This document shows, piece by piece, positions 33,728-37,067 of a stretch of DNA of 37,067 bases. Source of the DNA: Synergistaceae bacterium (GTDB lineage: Bacteria > Synergistota > Synergistia > Synergistales > Synergistaceae); assembly GCA_031257775.1 (NCBI GenBank), contig JAIROA010000082.1, forward strand, positions 1 through 37,067, written 5' to 3'. The notes under the pieces were generated by a model, which did no database searches, was not told where the DNA came from, and saw nothing but the letters and a program-made list of their open reading frames with translations. Both the position numbers and the translations under genes were made by a program. Every line of letters starts with the position of its first letter. Within the stretch, counting starts at the first letter, position 1.

Positions 33728-34032
33728 ATCTCGGAAGGGTTGTTGGCTCAATCGTCGCTACCCGCAAGGACGAAAGGCTGCGCGGACATAAATTATTGCT
33801 CGTTCAGAAGCTCAAGCCAGGCGAAGGCGGGCAGTTCATCCCATCAAAGGGCAGCAGCGAGTTTTTGGTGTCGGTTGACCTCGTAGGCGCCGGCACGGGC
33901 GAGCTTGTCCTCTATACCTCTGGCAGTTCGGCCAGAAACGCGGCGTCCGAATCGTATGACAACCCCATAGACGCCGCAATTGTAGGAATTGTCGATCAGA
34001 CGGACATAGACGAGAGAGTTCTTATCCTCTAA
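33724..34032 (+). CDS. pduN: PduN/EutN/CcmL-type BMC vertex protein
   Basis: 102-aa pentameric vertex protein that caps the shell corners. It shows the BMV pattern: MNLGRVVGSIVATRKDERLRGHKLLLVQ, the SVDLVGAGTGELVLYTSGSSAR core (G-A-G at the pore, G-S-S-AR) and DAAIVGIVDQ at the end. Length is normal. It overlaps the divergent BMC gene by ATGA. With only one vertex gene in the window this should be the sole corner protein, unless another lies beyond the right edge. Confidence 0.95.
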   Translation: MNLGRVVGSIVATRKDERLRGHKLLLVQKLKPGEGGQFIPSKGSSEFLVSVDLVGAGTGELVLYTSGSSARNAASESYDNPIDAAIVGIVDQTDIDERVLIL

Positions 34033-34051
34033 AACCGGGAGGAGCGTTTAG

Positions 34052-35446
34052 GTGGAATCGCACGCCGACGAGAGCCTTATACTGGAGATAACCCGCAAGG
34101 TAGCTCTGACGCTCGAAAACGGAGGCGCCTTTGGCGGGCTTTACGGGCACGTCGACACGGCAGTCACGGCAGCTCTCAAAGCACAGCAGGCGTGGCAATG
34201 GGAATTTTCGCACAAAGATAGAATCAGGATCATAAACGAGGCAAAAGCTGAGCTGGCGGGCGATGACGCGGTAAACGAGCTTGCCCTGCTGTCCGTGGCG
34301 GAAACTGGGATGGGGCGCGCGCGGGACAAGGCAGCAAAAATCAGGCTCGCTTTAGAGAAAACGCCCGGACCTGAATCCTTTAAGGCAAACGCCGTCATGG
34401 GAGATCACGGGCTCGCGCTTGAAGAGCTGTCGCCGTTCGGGGTAATAGCGTCTTTAGTCCCGTCTATAGACGCGGCGCCGGTTGTTTTCTGCAACGCCTT
34501 AAATATGATATCCGGCGCCAACGCCGCCGTGATAACCCCGCACCCGGACGCGATAAAGACAGCCCTTCGCGCCGCGGATCTCCTGAGCGTGGCGCTCGCG
34601 AAGAGCGGCGCGCCTGAAGGGCTCGTTTCGGCAATACGGGATCCGGGTGCCCCGAACCTTGAAAAACTCATAAATCATCGTTCAATAGCGCAGATCTGCG
34701 TAACAGGGGGAAGCGCGGCCGTCTCTTCCGCGCTCAGATCCGGAAAGCCCGTCATCGCGGCAGGGCCTGGAAATCCTCCCGTCATGGTCGACGGGACGGC
34801 GGATCTCCGCAAAGCGGCCCGTGACATAGTGTCAGGGTGTTCTTTTGATAACAACTCCTCCTGTCTCGGCGAAAAGGCCCTCTTCGTCACGCACGGCGCG
34901 GCTAATGAGCTAGTAGGGCTCATGATGGCAGAAGGCGCCGTCACGCTCCCAAATCCAAGGGACGCGAGGCGTCTCATGGACGTCCTGCTCAAAGGGCGCG
35001 TTCCTGACAAACGGCTCTTAGGCAAGAGCCCCTGCCATATCCTGGCCGCGGCGGGCATATCCGTCCCGAAAGACACGAAGCTCATCCTTGTGGAAACAGG
35101 AGAGACGCACCCATTCGTCCAGGAGGAGATCATGGCGCCGATACTTCCGCTCGTGAGGGTGGCAGACTTCGAGGACGGGCTTGCCGCGGCAATAAGGGCC
35201 GAGCATTCCTTGCGCCACTCCTCGGCCATATACAGCGCAAACATCCGTAACATGAGCAGGATGGCGAGGGCAATGGGGACTTCTATTTTTACGAAAAACG
35301 CGCCGGTGTTTTCGGCGATAGGTTATAATGGTGACTGTCCAACAGCCTTTACGATAGCGACAGTGACCGGGCAGGGGCCCGTGACGCCGGTTGCTTTTTG
35401 CAGGACCAGAAGGTGCGTGCTGTCGGGCGCCTTCAGCATCGTATGA
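34052..35446 (+). CDS. PduP-like aldehyde dehydrogenase paralogue with altered active site
   Basis: 464-aa member of the CoA-acylating propionaldehyde dehydrogenase family. The segments ETGMGRARDKAAKIRLALEK, AAGPGNPPVMVD, QEEIMAPILPLVRV and RTRRCVLSGAFSIV all fit PduP. The nucleophile is kept as Cys271 (FDNNSSCLGEK). The conserved P-S/C-T-N-P motif, whose Asn stabilises the acyl intermediate in the aldehyde dehydrogenase superfamily, reads PSIDAAP, with Asp140 at the Asn position; the second copy downstream keeps PCTNP. It starts with GTG 34052 seven bases after GGGAGGAG. Activity may be altered or lost; no frameshift is seen. Confidence 0.88.
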   Translation: MESHADESLILEITRKVALTLENGGAFGGLYGHVDTAVTAALKAQQAWQWEFSHKDRIRIINEAKAELAGDDAVNELALLSVAETGMGRARDKAAKIRLALEKTPGPESFKANAVMGDHGLALEELSPFGVIASLVPSIDAAPVVFCNALNMISGANAAVITPHPDAIKTALRAADLLSVALAKSGAPEGLVSAIRDPGAPNLEKLINHRSIAQICVTGGSAAVSSALRSGKPVIAAGPGNPPVMVDGTADLRKAARDIVSGCSFDNNSSCLGEKALFVTHGAANELVGLMMAEGAVTLPNPRDARRLMDVLLKGRVPDKRLLGKSPCHILAAAGISVPKDTKLILVETGETHPFVQEEIMAPILPLVRVADFEDGLAAAIRAEHSLRHSSAIYSANIRNMSRMARAMGTSIFTKNAPVFSAIGYNGDCPTAFTIATVTGQGPVTPVAFCRTRRCVLSGAFSIV

Positions 35447-35489
35447 ATCAGTTTTTCCTCAATAAATCGTCGGATGGAGGATAACGAGG

Positions 35490-36473
35490 ATGCCTAGAAT
35501 TTACACGAAAACCGGTGATGCCGGAAAGACCCGCCTCTGGGACGGGACGCTAGTCGACAAGAATGACCTCCACATCGAGACAAACGGGGCGCTGGACGAG
35601 ACAAACGCCGCGCTTGGCCTTGCGAGGAGTTTGGCCCCGGATAGCGTCAAGAATGAGATAGATGCCCTCCAGAGCAGCCTCATAACGCTCATGGCCTACA
35701 TCGCGAGAGGGAAAAAACCGCAACCGGCGCCCGATCCGGAGGAACTTGAAAAAAGAATCGACAGGATACTCGAAGACTACCCCATGGGCAACAGCTTCGT
35801 CAATCCCGGCGAGTCGCAGGCCGGCGCCGCCATACATATGGCCCGCGCCACTGTAAGAAGGGCCGAGCGTTTCGCCCTCAGGATCATGGAGGAGGGCGGG
35901 GACGTCGAGCCGCAAGCATACAAATACATAAACAGGCTTTCTGACTTTCTCTTCGCATTCGCGCATAAGACAGACGTCGAGAGCAAAGTGGCACAAATAA
36001 CCCGCGAGGTGATGCATAGGGCATCGTCAGGCGGCACGGATGGCTTTCGTAAAAAACTCGATCTGGATACGGCGCTCGCCCTCTTGACGGAAGCGAGTCT
36101 CAAGGCGGAAAGCATAGGGAAAAAGCTCGTCTTCGCCGTGGTGGACGCTTCTGGCGAACTCATTGCCCTTCACCGCATGGAGGGCGCGCTTTTGGTCAGC
36201 ATAGCCCACGCGCAGAGCAAGGCGCGCTCGGCGGTGCGCATTCAGCTCGACACGAAGGACATCACGCCTTTGGCCCAGCCCGGCGCTCCTTTTTACGGCG
36301 TCCAGAACGAGCCGGAATTCTTCTCCATAATAGCGGGCGGGCGCCTTCTTCGCGACGGGGACAGGATATTGGGCGCGATAGGCGTGAGCGGAGGGAGCGT
36401 CGATGAGGATTTGGCGGTCGCCGACGCGGTGGTCAGCCTTTTTGACAGCTTTGACGGCTCTATAGGAAAATAA
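35490..36473 (+). CDS. pduO: Two-domain PduO: ATP:cob(I)alamin adenosyltransferase plus C-terminal heme-binding-type domain
   Basis: 327-aa protein making adenosylcobalamin for the dehydratase. The N-terminal domain (residues ~1-175) has YTKTGDAGKTRLWDG (ATP loop), RATVRRAERFALRI and YINRLSDFLFAFA, the PduO-type signature. Residues ~185-325 are a DUF336/GlcG-like domain (LVFAVVDASGELIALHRMEGA, GAIGVSGGSVDEDLAVADA), known to bind heme in some PduO proteins. The domain order and length match Salmonella PduO. GGAGG precedes ATG 35490. Its presence makes B12 activation local to the locus. Confidence 0.96.
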   Translation: MPRIYTKTGDAGKTRLWDGTLVDKNDLHIETNGALDETNAALGLARSLAPDSVKNEIDALQSSLITLMAYIARGKKPQPAPDPEELEKRIDRILEDYPMGNSFVNPGESQAGAAIHMARATVRRAERFALRIMEEGGDVEPQAYKYINRLSDFLFAFAHKTDVESKVAQITREVMHRASSGGTDGFRKKLDLDTALALLTEASLKAESIGKKLVFAVVDASGELIALHRMEGALLVSIAHAQSKARSAVRIQLDTKDITPLAQPGAPFYGVQNEPEFFSIIAGGRLLRDGDRILGAIGVSGGSVDEDLAVADAVVSLFDSFDGSIGK

Positions 36474-36522
36474 ATTCAAAAAATTCATTAAATAAAATTT
36501 AAGCAAAGGGGACGTGAATGAG

Positions 36523-37067
36523 ATGACTCAAGGCGCGGATATCCAGGCGATAGTGCAACAGGTTCTTTTAAAAATGCAAGACGCCGCGAAAGAACCATCA
36601 GGCTTCGGTGACCTCGGATGCGACGTGGATAAATATGTGGAGGCCGCGACGCGGGCTCAGGGGATCTGGCACCGCGATTTCGGCCTCGACAGGCGATGCC
36701 AGATCGTCGAGGAGATAAGGGCTGACTTGAGGCCGCATGTCGAATCCCTCGCCAAAATGGCGGTCGAGGAGACCGGAATGGGCAACCTCCGCGACAAGAT
36801 AACCAAAAAGACCGTGACGATCGAAAAAACGCCTGGCCCAGAAAGCATCAAGCCGCGCGCGATAACGGGGGACAAGGGCCTCGTGCTGGAGGAACACGCG
36901 CCATACGGTGTGATCGCCTCCATTATCCCATGCACGAACCCCGTCGCGACCGTCATTCACAACGCTATCTGCATGATATCCGGCGGGAACTCCGTCATAT
37001 TCGCGCCGCACCCGAAGGCTTTAAAGGTCTCGCTCAGGACTGCCGAGATCATCTGCCAGACGCTGCG
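36523..37067 (+). CDS. pduP: CoA-acylating aldehyde dehydrogenase PduP (partial, runs off the right edge)
   Basis: The first ~181 codons of a PduP-type dehydrogenase, cut by the window end. Residues 1-18 (TQGADIQAIVQQVLLKMQ) form an encapsulation peptide, then ETGMGNLRDKITKKTVTIEKTPGPESIKP and the intact motif IIPCTNPVATVIHN, as expected for an active enzyme converting propionaldehyde or 3-hydroxypropionaldehyde to its acyl-CoA. ATG 36523 is chosen; GTG 36514 is in frame but too near the AAAGGGG. The catalytic Cys lies beyond the edge. It is clearly paralogous to the gene at 34052. Confidence 0.93.
   Translation, partial: MTQGADIQAIVQQVLLKMQDAAKEPSGFGDLGCDVDKYVEAATRAQGIWHRDFGLDRRCQIVEEIRADLRPHVESLAKMAVEETGMGNLRDKITKKTVTIEKTPGPESIKPRAITGDKGLVLEEHAPYGVIASIIPCTNPVATVIHNAICMISGGNSVIFAPHPKALKVSLRTAEIICQTL

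Noticed and set aside
34052-35446. PduP copy 1 as a frameshifted pseudogene
   Set aside because: The frame is continuous over 464 residues with family-conserved blocks from end to end; only specific active-site residues differ.
1-37067. CRISPR arrays, tRNA or rRNA genes, prophage
   Set aside because: No regularly spaced direct repeats, cloverleaf-like segments, rRNA signatures or phage structural genes were seen on either strand.

Overview
The window is one contiguous piece of a bacterial chromosome with moderately high GC. It most resembles Synergistota (Cloacibacillus/Synergistes-like gut anaerobes). That placement rests on overall protein character, heavy AGG-arginine usage and the pairing of an anaerobic glycerol and B12 microcompartment gene set with a GyrA-Psd-PssA block; it is inference, since no 16S gene is present. 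I see no rRNA, tRNA, CRISPR array, phage or intact transposase.

Left part (1-15.7 kb), mostly housekeeping. An Rpn-type nuclease with a 14-unit repeat tail and a CheC phosphatase come first. A + strand run follows: mnmG, a DciA/DUF721 gene and a DUF4153 membrane protein, joined by 4-bp overlaps. On the - strand lies a four-gene accessory chaperone operon: GrpE-like, a J-like protein without HPD, a truncated Hsp70, and a 670-aa protein of unknown family. A ~109-bp MITE-like element separates it from gyrA-psd-pssA. An Lrp/AsnC regulator and a strong hairpin terminator lie upstream of gyrA.

Middle (15.7-24.45 kb). A ~1 kb AT-rich intergenic region is followed by a glycerol module on the + strand: glpF (uptake), dhaK-dhaL-dhaM (PTS-dependent dihydroxyacetone kinase), glpK, a GlpA-like G3P dehydrogenase with a BFD-type 2Fe-2S domain, a GlpB-like flavoprotein and a DUF1667 Cys-rich partner. 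Together they take glycerol to glycerol-3-phosphate and DHAP.

Right part (24.5-37.07 kb, running off the edge). A bacterial microcompartment (BMC) locus is ordered pduU-V-A-B-C-D-E-G-H-K-like, eutJ, divergent BMC protein, pduN, pduP-like copy 1, pduO, pduP copy 2 (partial). It has its own extended -10 candidate promoter inside the end of the DUF1667 gene. It encodes the shell, a B12-dependent diol/glycerol dehydratase with its reactivase and adenosyltransferase, and CoA-acylating aldehyde dehydrogenases. Placed directly after glpF/glpK/dhaKLM, the most economical reading is a glycerol-fermenting microcompartment: the dehydratase makes 3-hydroxypropionaldehyde inside the shell while the glp/dha genes run the oxidative branch. 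1,2-propanediol as substrate is not excluded.

Unusual points: a PduP paralogue with the catalytic Cys but without the conserved Thr-Asn-Pro Asn; a reactivase small subunit with a C-terminal encapsulation-like helix; a PduK-like basic tail beside an EutJ with an acidic tail; a divergent BMC protein; chained ATGA mini-ORFs before the J-like gene; and GyrA with Gln/Gly at the two main quinolone positions.
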